The notes beneath the pieces were generated by a model. That model was not told where the DNA came from, made no database searches, and saw only the letters and a list, made by a program, of their open reading frames with translations. 64,000 nt of DNA from Teichococcus vastitatis. Its GTDB lineage: Bacteria > Pseudomonadota > Alphaproteobacteria > Acetobacterales > Acetobacteraceae. The position numbers and the translations under genes are program-made. Location: assembly GCF_003604215.1 (NCBI RefSeq), contig NZ_QXGS01000006.1, positions 62,001 through 126,000 on the forward strand. Direction: 5' to 3'. The stretch's first letter is position 1; the number at the start of each line of letters is the position of its first letter. This document shows positions 44,498 to 52,241 of this stretch, in pieces.

Positions 44498-45874
44498 ATG
44501 AACATCTCTGTTTCGCCCGCCGATCTGTTGAACCAGGAACAAGCCCATTCCGATCCCGGCATAGTGTGGCTGCATCCCGCCTTCTGTCGTCTTGGCCTGC
44601 CCTTGTTGCCGGCCCAGGGCGCCTGGCAGCGGGAGGCCGAGGGAACCGGCGTGGCCCTGGATGCCGCCGATGGGCAGTCGCTGCCGTCGGGCTGGTGTCT
44701 CCGCCTGCTGTTGATGCATTTCTGTGACAGCGCCGTGCGCTCGCAGGATGCCGCGGTGGATCTGGGCGCCGATATCACGGCCCTGGCGACGCAGCTCGGC
44801 GTGCCGGCTACCACGCCGGTGCTCGACGAGGTGCGCACACAGCTCGAAGCCCTGTTGCAGGCGCGGCTGACGGTGGCGGAGGACGCACAGGCGCCGCTCG
44901 GTGTGCTGGATGCGCGCGGCCGTGGCAAGGCGGCGGCGTGGCGGCCGCGCATTCGTCTGAATTCCCGCTTTCTCGCCAGCCTGCTGCGCCAGGCGGTGCC
45001 GCTGGATCGCCGCGTCGTCACCGCGCTTGCGGCTGAACCGCTGGCGCTCGACGCGCATGGCTGGATCCGCAGCCTGCGCCAGGGTCAGGCGGCCGGCACC
45101 ACCATCACCACCGGCTGGAACAGCCTGCTGCGCCGCTTCGGCGCGCCGAACCAGGACCTGCCAGCCTTCCGCGCCGCCTTCGAGGACGCGTTGCGGATGG
45201 TGTTCGCGCTGGATTTCTCGATCTCCCTTGCCGCAGATGACGAAGGCGTGACGGTGGGCGAGGCCGCCGGATCCGAGGCGCCGCCGCCGGCACCAGACGT
45301 CGCCCCGCCCCAGCCGGCCCTGCCCGAGGCGGCGCCTCCGGTGGAGGAGGCGCCGCGCGCAAGGACCCCCCGCGCGGCAGCGCGAGCGGTGGCTCCCCCA
45401 GAGGCACCCCCGGCAGAGGCACCCCCGGCAGCGGCACCTGCGGCAGCGGCACCTGCGGCGGCTCCTCCGGTGGAGGCGGCGCCGGCTTCTGCGGCGGCCT
45501 CCGAAACGGCGGCCGGTGCGCCGGCGGCATCGGCCGGTCCGCGCCGGCTGGGCAGCAGCGTCAGCCTGCGCCAGTCGCTCACCGGCCTGCCGGTGGTGGT
45601 GTGGCTGCGACGCGGCACGGGAGAGGAGCCGCTGGTGATCGGCGTGACGCCCGGCCCGCGCATGGAAACGGACCGGCTGACCGTGCTGATGCTGGAGCCG
45701 ATGATGATGCAGGTGAGCGGCGGCCTGAACCAGCGCGAGTTCGATCAGGTCTCGGCCTGGGTCGCCACCAACCGCGATCTGATCGATCAGTTCTGGGACG
45801 GCGAGTTCGACACCTTCGAGGAGGTGACGGGCCGGGTTCGCAAAACTCCGGCCGCCAATTGGCGCATGGCCTGA
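44498..45874 (+). CDS. Plasmid RepA-like protein with extra C-terminal domain
   Basis: A 458-residue protein. Residues 10-250 follow the plasmid-encoded RepA (RepA_C/PF04796) initiator pattern: DPGIVWLHPAFCRLGLPLLP, GWCLRLLLMHFCDSAVRSQD, then VDLGADITALATQLGV, EVRTQLEALLQARL, an LNSRFLASLLRQAVPLDRR stretch, and ALDAHGWIRSLRQG followed by a WNSLLRRFGA helix. A 90-residue alanine/proline linker (minisatellite encoded) leads to a C-terminal domain (GLPVVVWLRRGTGEEPLVIG to FWDGEFDTFEEVTGRV) that I do not recognise. It lies among core genes, with no partition genes beside it. It may be a domesticated initiator with a new role; function unknown. Confidence 0.65.
   Translation: MNISVSPADLLNQEQAHSDPGIVWLHPAFCRLGLPLLPAQGAWQREAEGTGVALDAADGQSLPSGWCLRLLLMHFCDSAVRSQDAAVDLGADITALATQLGVPATTPVLDEVRTQLEALLQARLTVAEDAQAPLGVLDARGRGKAAAWRPRIRLNSRFLASLLRQAVPLDRRVVTALAAEPLALDAHGWIRSLRQGQAAGTTITTGWNSLLRRFGAPNQDLPAFRAAFEDALRMVFALDFSISLAADDEGVTVGEAAGSEAPPPAPDVAPPQPALPEAAPPVEEAPRARTPRAAARAVAPPEAPPAEAPPAAAPAAAAPAAAPPVEAAPASAAASETAAGAPAASAGPRRLGSSVSLRQSLTGLPVVVWLRRGTGEEPLVIGVTPGPRMETDRLTVLMLEPMMMQVSGGLNQREFDQVSAWVATNRDLIDQFWDGEFDTFEEVTGRVRKTPAANWRMA
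45401..45460 (+). repeat. 15-bp minisatellite, four units, inside the RepA-like gene
   Basis: Units start at 45401, 45416, 45431 and 45446. The first two are identical (GAGGCACCCCCGGCA) and the last two nearly so (GCGGCACCTGCGGCA/G). The repeat is in frame and encodes five-residue [10 protein letters not shown] steps of the linker. Confidence 0.9.
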
Positions 45875-45879
45875 GGCGG

Positions 45880-46100
45880 CCTGTTCCAGCCGGACATTGG
45901 CGCTGCGCGTCCCTGGCGCGGTTTGCGCCACCGGCTTCACCCACAGGGTGCATAGCCGCTTCACCGCGCCGGCGTCGCGCAGGAACGCGGTCAGCACCGC
46001 GTCGGGCTGGTTGCAGATGGCGGCCAGCGTGCCGTTCGGCGCCGGGACGCCGCGCCAGCAATAGAATCTGGAATTCGGCAACCGCACCCGATCAGCGTCG
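45880..46100 (-). pseudogene. Coding-like remnant without clear start or end
   Basis: On the minus strand a stretch reads as plausible protein with GC-rich third positions (RFYCWRGVPAPNGTLAAICN, then QPDAVLTAFLRDAGAVKRLC). The frame has no convincing start and runs on into antisense of the RepA-like gene, so it is probably a fragment of a decayed gene. The rest of the 489-base gap (45875-46363) shows nothing else. Family not recognised. Confidence 0.3.
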
Positions 46101-46363
46101 GGATCTCCGGCGCCAGGTCGGAGCGCCGCCGCATCCTGCACCGTTCCGCAACGGGATGTGCCCCGATGCTGATGTCCCGGATGATGATGATCAAGGAACG
46201 GGATGCTGCGCGAGGTTTCCCCGATCCCGCCGGAATGCAGCAGCACACTGGATGAATGGGAAGCGCGGAGGCTCCGAGCCCGTTCGCCCCTAGAATCCGC
46301 CTTCGTTCCGGCCGGCGGGAAGAACCGCGTGGCAACAGGCTTTTCTGCTTCCGCCGGAGCGCC

Positions 46364-47281
46364 TCAGCGCGAGTCCAGCGCCGCCGCCTGCTCCTCGCTG
46401 AGCGGCAGCAGCGGCGGGCGCAGCCGCATCCAGCCCAGCTTGCCGGTGCGTGCCGCCGTCATCGCCTTCAGCGACGCGATCTGCGGAAAGCGGGACGCTG
46501 TTTCCCGCGCGGCGACGATGCGCGCCTGCGCCGCATCCACCTCGGCCGACATCGCATCGTCCAGCGCATGGCGGAACACGATGGCGAGGTCGCGCGCCAC
46601 GAGGTTGGCGGTGGCGGTGATGCAGCCGGCGCCGCCCCTGCGCCGCAGCGGCAGCAGCACCGGATCGGCACCGGCCAGCACGGAGAAGCCCGGGAACCGC
46701 GCCACCATGGCTTCCATGTTGGCGAGGTCGCCGGAGGAATCCTTGATGCCGACCACCGTCTCGGGAAAGGCCACGATCAGCCGTTCGATCACCGCGTGGG
46801 AGATCGGCACCGCCGACATCTGCGGGATGTGGTACAGCACGACGCGCAGCCGGGCGTCGCCGATGCGCTGCAGGATCTCGGAATAGGCGGCGAACACCCC
46901 GTCATCGGAAACGCCCTTGTAATAGAAGGGCGGCAGCATGACGACGGTGGACACGCCGCAGGACAGGGCGTGCCTCGTCAGCGCCACCGTTTCGCTGAAG
47001 GCGGCGACACCGGTGCCGGGCAGCAGCGTGTCCGGCGGGATGCCGGCGGCCACGGTGTCCTCCAGCAGCCGCTTGCGCTCGTCGACCGAGAAGGAATTGG
47101 CCTCCCCCGTGGTGCCGAGCATGGCGATGCCGTCGCAACCTTCCGCCAGCAGCCATCTCGCATGCTCGGCGAATTCGACATGGTCGGGCAGCAGCTCGGA
47201 GGTGAGCGGCGTCAGCGCGGCGCTGAATACGCCGGTTGGGCCCTTGAACGGCGTAGCAGATTGTTCGGCGGCGAGGCTCAT
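46364..47281 (-). CDS. Dihydrodipicolinate synthase (DapA) family aldolase/lyase
   Basis: A 305-residue TIM-barrel enzyme of the DHDPS/N-acetylneuraminate lyase family. The motif GTTGE is present (IAMLGTTGEANSFSVDERKR), with the catalytic tyrosine region VVLYHIPQMSA and the Schiff-base lysine in VVGIKDSSGD. True DapA usually has YNVP; here YHIP, and the C-terminus differs, so a different 2-oxo acid substrate is likely. The start at 47281 overlaps the stop of a coding-like remnant. It stands alone between two degraded stretches. Confidence 0.85.
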   Translation of the reverse strand: MSLAAEQSATPFKGPTGVFSAALTPLTSELLPDHVEFAEHARWLLAEGCDGIAMLGTTGEANSFSVDERKRLLEDTVAAGIPPDTLLPGTGVAAFSETVALTRHALSCGVSTVVMLPPFYYKGVSDDGVFAAYSEILQRIGDARLRVVLYHIPQMSAVPISHAVIERLIVAFPETVVGIKDSSGDLANMEAMVARFPGFSVLAGADPVLLPLRRRGGAGCITATANLVARDLAIVFRHALDDAMSAEVDAAQARIVAARETASRFPQIASLKAMTAARTGKLGWMRLRPPLLPLSEEQAAALDSR

Positions 47282-47480
47282 GCGGCGTGCTCCTGGACCG
47301 AGGCGCCGGAAACCCGGCTCTCGGGAACGGTGACGTGTTTGATGACCCGGCGGTGGACAGTGTCGGCGATGCGCAGCCGGCGGTCCGGCCCCTGCGCCGC
47401 GGAGGAGCAGGTGAACTCCCGGTTCAGCTCCCCTTCGCGCGAAACGCTGGTCAGGCAGGAGCCGTTGCCGGCCCCGAAGT
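47278..47480 (-). pseudogene. Possible truncated gene overlapping the DapA-family start
   Basis: A minus-strand frame ends in TGA at 47278-47280, overlapping the ATG of the aldolase gene in the ATGA manner of a true operon. It reads NGSCLTSVSREGELNREFTC and TVHRRVIKHVTVPESRVSG, which look protein-like. No ATG, GTG or TTG occurs in this frame back to the in-frame stop near 47675. It is either a 5'-truncated gene or uses a rare start. Nothing else is seen in the 409-base gap to 47690 apart from the divergent promoter of the TPR gene. Confidence 0.3.
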
Positions 47481-47690
47481 CGCGACGATGCGGCCCGGCA
47501 GCGCGGATTCCCGGAGATCGCCGGCGTCGCGAGGGGAGGGCGGATGGCCTGAAGGGTGGAGCCGGGCGGCGGCATCGGTGGCTGGCCTCCGCCCGCGGCT
47601 TCCCGCCGTTCCGAATGCTTCCCGGAACGATGCGGAATCGGCGCGCGGAAGCGTTTCCCGCAGAGGCGAAATGGGCTTAGGCTCCACCCC

Positions 47691-49382
47691 ATGGTCACCT
47701 TCGCCCAACCGCGTCGTCTCGCCCTCCTGGCCGCGGCCCTGCTGGCCGGCTGCGCGGCCGGCGGAGCACCCGGCACCAGCGGACCGGCGCCGCGCGCCAC
47801 CGCCTCCGGCGCCTATCTGGCCGGCCGCTTCGCCGCCGCCGAGACCGACACCGCCGCCGCCGCCGACCAGATGCTGGAAGCGCTGCGGCTCTCCCCCGAC
47901 GAGCCCGAGATCCTGACGCGCGCCTTTCTGGCGAGCGTGATGGATGGCCGCGCGGAGGCGGTGCGGCTGGCGCGCCGCCTGCCGCAAAGCGAGCTGGCCA
48001 ACATGCTGCTGGCCGGCTCCGAGGCGATGTCCGGGCGCTGGGACCGCGCCGAGGCGCGGCTGCGCACCCTGCCGCGGGCCGGCGCCGCGCAGGTGCTGCA
48101 GCCGCTGCTGCTGGCCTGGGCCCAGGCCGGTGCCGGACGCACCGAGGCGGCGCTCGCCACGCTGAAGCCGCAGATCGAGGGCAGCCGGCTGCGCGGCCTC
48201 GCCGCCCTGCACGCCGCCATGATCGCCGATCTGGGCGGCCGCCCGCAGGAAGCGGAACGGCTGGCGCGGCTCGCCCTGGCGGAAAGCCCCGAGGGCAACC
48301 TGCGCATGCTGCAGGTGATCGCCGGCATCCTGAGCCGGGCCGGCAAGACGGAGGACGCCAACAAGCTGATCGATGCCATCGCGCTGGGTGGCGACGACAT
48401 GGCGCTGCTGAACACGCCCGGCACGCGGCAGCGCATGCTGCGCGACCGCGCGGTGGCCTCCGCGGTGGAAGGCATGGCGGAGGCGGAGCTGGCCATGGCC
48501 GGGGCGCTGCGCGGCCAGGGTGCGCCGGAGCTGACCTTGCTGCTGGCCCGGCTGTCGCTGCGGCTGCGGCCGAACTTCACCCCGGCCCTGTTGATCGCGG
48601 CGGATTCGCTGGCCGACGAGAAACACCCGGACAGCGCGCTGGCGCTGCTGCGGGGGGTGCCGGCCGACGACCCGCTGGGCCCCATTGTGGTGCTGCGCCG
48701 GGCCGCGCTGCTGGACCGCCTGGACCGGCCCGACGAGGCGATCGCCACGCTGCGGACGCTGGCGCGGGAGCGCCCCGAGGCCATCCAGCCCGCCGCCCGG
48801 CTGGGCGACCTGCTGCGGGCGCGGGAACGGTTTCCCGAAGCGGCACAAGCCTATTCGGACGCGCTGGGCCGCGTCGGCGAGCCGGCGCCGCAATATTGGC
48901 CATTGTTCTACGCCCGCGGCATCGCGCTGGAGCGCAGCGGCCAGTGGCAGGCCGCCGAGGCCGATTTCAACCGCGCCCTGCAGCTCTCGCCCGAGCAGCC
49001 CTATGTGCTGAACTATCTGGGCTATAGCTGGGTGGAGCGCGGCGCCAACCTCGTCGAGGCGCGCCGCATGCTGGAGCGCGCCGCCGAGCTGCGGCCGCAG
49101 GACGGCAACATCGCCGACAGCCTGGGCTGGGCGCTGTTCAAGCTGAACGACCTGCCGGACGCGATCCGCTGGCTGGAAAAGGCGGTGGAACTGGAATCGC
49201 GCAACAGCGTCATCAACGACCATCTGGGCGATGCCTATTGGGCGATGGGCCGCCGGCGCGAGGCGGAGTTCCAGTGGCGCCGGGCCTTGGCGCTGGATCC
49301 CGAGCCGGACGAGGCGCCGCGGATCTCCGCTAAGCTGCGCGAGCGGCAGGTCGGCAGCCCGGCCGCCCCCGCCGCGCCATGA
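47691..49382 (+). CDS. Tetratricopeptide repeat lipoprotein
   Basis: A 563-residue protein. The signal peptide ends in a lipobox (ALLAGC, cysteine about 21). The rest is TPR-like helical pairs; the clearest are in the C-terminal third ([20 protein letters not shown]-like units and [20 protein letters not shown]). Such proteins scaffold envelope complexes; the partner is unknown. It overlaps ispE by ATGA and is likely co-transcribed with it, an arrangement common in Acetobacteraceae as far as I can infer. Confidence 0.85.
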   Translation: MVTFAQPRRLALLAAALLAGCAAGGAPGTSGPAPRATASGAYLAGRFAAAETDTAAAADQMLEALRLSPDEPEILTRAFLASVMDGRAEAVRLARRLPQSELANMLLAGSEAMSGRWDRAEARLRTLPRAGAAQVLQPLLLAWAQAGAGRTEAALATLKPQIEGSRLRGLAALHAAMIADLGGRPQEAERLARLALAESPEGNLRMLQVIAGILSRAGKTEDANKLIDAIALGGDDMALLNTPGTRQRMLRDRAVASAVEGMAEAELAMAGALRGQGAPELTLLLARLSLRLRPNFTPALLIAADSLADEKHPDSALALLRGVPADDPLGPIVVLRRAALLDRLDRPDEAIATLRTLARERPEAIQPAARLGDLLRARERFPEAAQAYSDALGRVGEPAPQYWPLFYARGIALERSGQWQAAEADFNRALQLSPEQPYVLNYLGYSWVERGANLVEARRMLERAAELRPQDGNIADSLGWALFKLNDLPDAIRWLEKAVELESRNSVINDHLGDAYWAMGRRREAEFQWRRALALDPEPDEAPRISAKLRERQVGSPAAPAAP

Positions 49383-50275
49383 GCCCGGCCTCGGAACGGG
49401 CGCCCGCCAAGGTCAACCTCTACCTGCACGTCACCGGCCGCCGCCCGGATGGCTATCACGAGCTGGACAGCCTGGTGGTGTTCGCCGGCGCGGGCGACGT
49501 GCTGCATCACACGGCAGCGCCTGACCTCAGCCTGGCGCTGTGCGGCGGGGAAGCGGAGGCCCTGGCGGCGGAGCCCGACAATCTGGTGCTGCGCGCCGCC
49601 CGCCTGCTGGCCGGAGCCGCCGGGGTGCCGGCGCGTGGCGCGCTGCGGCTGGAGAAGCACCTGCCGGTGGCGTCGGGCATCGGCGGCGGTTCGGCCGACG
49701 CGGCCGCGGCGCTGCGATTGCTGAACCGCTGCTGGGGCCTCCGCTGGCCGGAGGAGCGGCTGCTGCCGCTGGCGGCACAACTGGGCGCGGACGTGCCGGT
49801 CTGCCTGTCCGGCCGCGCGGCCCGCATGAGCGGCATCGGCGAGGTGCTGGCGCCGGCGCCGGTTCTGCCGTCGGCCGGGTTGGTGCTGGCCAATCCGCGC
49901 CGGCCGCTCTCCACCCCGGCGGTGTTTCGCGCGCGCGGCATGGTGGGCTTCTCCGCCCCGGCCGCCTTGCCCGCTGGGTGGGGGGACGCCGCCACCATGG
50001 CGCGCGACCTCGGCACCTGCGGCAATGACCTAGAGCCGCCGGCCCTGAGGCTGTGCCCGGAAGTGGGTATGGTGCTGACCGCTTTGCGGGCGGCGCCGAA
50101 CTGCCTGCTGGCCCGCATGAGCGGCTCGGGGGCCACCTGCTTCGGCCTGTTTCCCGATGCGGCGACCGCCGCCACCGTGGCCGCGGGGCTGCCGGCGGCC
50201 TGGTGGCGGTGGGGAGGGGGCTTTACGGCGGGGGTATCCTCGCTTTATTCAGCGGCGGAGCCTGCTGGGGCGTAG
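49379..50275 (+). CDS. ispE: 4-diphosphocytidyl-2-C-methyl-D-erythritol kinase
   Basis: A 298-residue GHMP kinase of the non-mevalonate isoprenoid pathway. It phosphorylates the 2-hydroxyl of CDP-methylerythritol. [20 protein letters not shown] is the conserved N-terminus, [17 protein letters not shown] the ATP-binding glycine loop, and [13 protein letters not shown] the C-terminal motif. Its ATG overlaps the TPR gene stop. Its last ten bases, including the TAG, lie inside the 5' end of the tRNA-Gln gene, an unusual overlap. Confidence 0.95.
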   Translation: MSPASERAPAKVNLYLHVTGRRPDGYHELDSLVVFAGAGDVLHHTAAPDLSLALCGGEAEALAAEPDNLVLRAARLLAGAAGVPARGALRLEKHLPVASGIGGGSADAAAALRLLNRCWGLRWPEERLLPLAAQLGADVPVCLSGRAARMSGIGEVLAPAPVLPSAGLVLANPRRPLSTPAVFRARGMVGFSAPAALPAGWGDAATMARDLGTCGNDLEPPALRLCPEVGMVLTALRAAPNCLLARMSGSGATCFGLFPDAATAATVAAGLPAAWWRWGGGFTAGVSSLYSAAEPAGA

Positions 50276-50340
50276 CCAAGCGGTAAGGCAGCGGTTTTTG
50301 GTACCGCCATTCCCAGGTTCGAATCCTGGCGCCCCAACCA
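50266..50340 (+). tRNA. tRNA-Gln (anticodon TTG)
   Basis: A full cloverleaf of 75 bases with encoded CCA. Acceptor stem TGGGGCG pairs with CGCCCCA; the D arm is GCCAAGCGGTAAGGC; the anticodon stem GCGGT/ACCGC encloses TTTTGGT with TTG at 50298-50300; the T arm is CCAGG TTCGAAT CCTGG. Its 5' end overlaps the ispE stop. Its 3' end is the likely integration target of the element that follows. Confidence 0.97.
50318..50340 (+). other. Probable left attachment site (attL) in the tRNA-Gln 3' end
   Basis: A tyrosine integrase gene starts 87 bases after the tRNA, and the tRNA T-arm and acceptor end are intact, the usual result of integration by such elements. The matching direct repeat (attR) is not within the window, so the exact core cannot be fixed. 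Confidence 0.55.
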
Positions 50341-50391
50341 GCCTGATTCTTCCTTAAAATTCAGTACGCTAGGCTAGAAGCGAGCCATCTC

Positions 50392-50413
50392 TGTGTAGCA
50401 CTCCTGTGTAGCA
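50392..50413 (+). repeat. Direct repeat, likely recombinase arm sites
   Basis: TGTGTAGCA occurs at 50392-50400 and again at 50405-50413, in a short stretch between the tRNA and the integrase gene. Short spaced repeats at this place are typical of integrase arm-type or excisionase sites. Confidence 0.5.
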
Positions 50414-50426
50414 GGCGGGGTGCGGC

Positions 50427-52097
50427 TTGGAGCATGTGCAGCGGCGTGGTGGACGCTACTTTTGGCGATCGCGGGTCCCATCCGACCTGGTGCCGATTTT
50501 GAGGCGCCGAGAAATCGTCCGCGCGCTGGACACGGCAGACCCACGCGTGGCACGCGAGCAGGCGGCCCGAATACATGTTCGGGTGGTAGATGCCTGGGCG
50601 GAGATGCGGCGGATGAGCGGGACTGCCGAAGAGATGCAGCGGCTGCTGGAGGAGGTGCTCAGCGCCCTTGGCGGCGCGATTGATGCTGAGGCTCAGGGCA
50701 CCCGGGGCGGACGGCGCAGCATGCTGCAAATGGTGGCCACCGCTGAGCGCATGGAGGTGCATGCCGGTGCGCTGGCGAGCCTGCCTAGCCTTCTTGGCAA
50801 GATCGAGGAAGCGGAAGTAGCTGCCGGAGCCACAGCGCGCGCTACTGCCGTCGCTGGGGCCATGGATCCTGCCGCCCTCGGATCACTCCGGGAGCTTCTC
50901 AAGAGCCTAGGCGTCCGCTCCACCGCAGTGCCCACTCCAACCGTTACAGCCTTCTTGCAGGACACCTATACCGCCGAACGACGCCTGCGGGAGGACGCGC
51001 AGCGGCACGTCGTTGGGTACGTCACGCTTTTCGCCAGGGCCGCAGGGGACAAGCCGCTGGCAGACTACAAGCGGCAGGACGTCATCAAGTGGGTGCGTGT
51101 CCTGGAAGGGTTACGGACGAGCTACGGGAAGCGGAAGGGGGACGACGCCAAGCCGACTCGCCAGCTTCTTAGGGAGTCGGAAGGGGAGAAGACTCTCAAC
51201 CGGACTACAATTGAGAAGCACATCACGCACCTGAAGGCCTTTTTTGTGTCGGCCAACCGCCACTATAAATGGGCCTCGGCCGAGGACATCGAAGATCTCT
51301 TTCGAGACATCCCGCTCAGCCGCCATGTTCCCGATGCTCGCCCTAGAAAGTCCTGGACTGTGGCGCAGCTTGGCGAGCTTCTGGCGTCCCCCATCTGGTC
51401 AGGCACCCGCAGCCGCCGCGATGATGTGACGCGGCGACACGAGAAGGGGCCGCAGATTCACCGGGATGCTTATTGGTGGCTGCCGATCGCCGCGCTCTGG
51501 ACCGGCGCCCGGCTCGAAGAACTGGCTCAACTTCAGCATGAGGATCTTGGCTGGGACCGCGAAGGTATCCCGTTCTTGCGGATCCATGACGAGGGTGGCC
51601 GGAAGGTTAAGACCACGCACAGCATTCGGAACGTGCCGGTTCACCTCTTCCTTCGCAGCCTCAGTTTTCTGGACCTTTTCCGTCCCGGAGGGCGCGGCCG
51701 CATCTGGCCGGAATTGAAGAAGCACGGCCGACCGCCCTCCTGGGGCGCCCTCTACAGCACCCATTTCACCGATTACCGGCGCGCTTGCGGGCTCTACGAG
51801 CCGCTGCGGGACTTTCATTCCCTGAGGCGTACCTTCGTGACGACGCTGCGGACCCGCGCGGGGGTGGATGCCCTGACCGTCGCCGCCATCGTCGGCCATG
51901 ATGACTCTGAACCGGAACTGCGCCGGGTGCAGCAGACGAATGACTACACCGATTACAGCATCAGCGCCTTGGCGGAGGCGATCGGACGACTGGATTACGC
52001 GGCCTATGGCTTGGACCTCGGAATCCTGACAGCAACTGCGGCGGTATGCGGACCGCGCGACAGCACAAGGACCGATGAAGTGCGAGAGAATTCTTGA
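50427..52097 (+). CDS. Tyrosine recombinase (integrase)
   Basis: A 556-residue phage-type integrase. The long N-terminal part holds an arm-binding start (MEHVQRRGGRYFWRSRVPSD) and a helical region. The core-binding domain is around residues 165-290. The catalytic domain has R in TGARLEELAQL, H-x-x-R in HSLRRTFVTTL, H in VGHDD and the nucleophile in NDYTDYSISAL. No ATG is near the N-terminus; TTG 50427 is the likely start. It should integrate and excise the element at tRNA-Gln. Base composition is lower in GC than the core to the left. Confidence 0.92.
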   Translation: MEHVQRRGGRYFWRSRVPSDLVPILRRREIVRALDTADPRVAREQAARIHVRVVDAWAEMRRMSGTAEEMQRLLEEVLSALGGAIDAEAQGTRGGRRSMLQMVATAERMEVHAGALASLPSLLGKIEEAEVAAGATARATAVAGAMDPAALGSLRELLKSLGVRSTAVPTPTVTAFLQDTYTAERRLREDAQRHVVGYVTLFARAAGDKPLADYKRQDVIKWVRVLEGLRTSYGKRKGDDAKPTRQLLRESEGEKTLNRTTIEKHITHLKAFFVSANRHYKWASAEDIEDLFRDIPLSRHVPDARPRKSWTVAQLGELLASPIWSGTRSRRDDVTRRHEKGPQIHRDAYWWLPIAALWTGARLEELAQLQHEDLGWDREGIPFLRIHDEGGRKVKTTHSIRNVPVHLFLRSLSFLDLFRPGGRGRIWPELKKHGRPPSWGALYSTHFTDYRRACGLYEPLRDFHSLRRTFVTTLRTRAGVDALTVAAIVGHDDSEPELRRVQQTNDYTDYSISALAEAIGRLDYAAYGLDLGILTATAAVCGPRDSTRTDEVRENS

Positions 52098-52121
52098 TCC
52101 GGGCCATGGGCTGACCTCAGA

Positions 52122-52238
52122 ATGAAAGACGGCGCGGATCTCGGCCCTGCCAGGCTCCCCGCGCCGCCTTTCAACATTGGTAATCCAAATGATGCGGCGC
52201 TGCTGCGCAGATATCAAGGATTGCCCGCGCGTCCGTAA
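52122..52238 (+). CDS. Possible 38-residue peptide ahead of the replication gene
   Basis: An ATG frame of 38 codons (MKDGADLGPARLPAPPFN...) ends three bases before the GTG proposed as start of the HUH replication protein, which could allow translational coupling. Its first half overlaps a strong inverted repeat, so the frame may be fortuitous. No family recognised. Confidence 0.3.
   Translation: MKDGADLGPARLPAPPFNIGNPNDAALLRRYQGLPARP
52124..52172. repeat. Long inverted repeat between integrase and replication genes
   Basis: Arms GAAAGACGGCGCGG (52124-52137) and CCGCGCCGCCTTTC (52159-52172) pair along 13 of 14 positions around a 21-base loop. It starts 27 bases after the integrase stop. It may be the integrase terminator, or a structured replication-origin element. 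Confidence 0.7.
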
Positions 52239-52241
52239 TCG

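Noticed and set aside
44381-46246. A 621-codon minus-strand frame opposite the RepA-like gene
   Set aside because: Most of it is antisense shadow. Only the part outside the gene (about 45880-46100) looks protein-like and is listed as a remnant.
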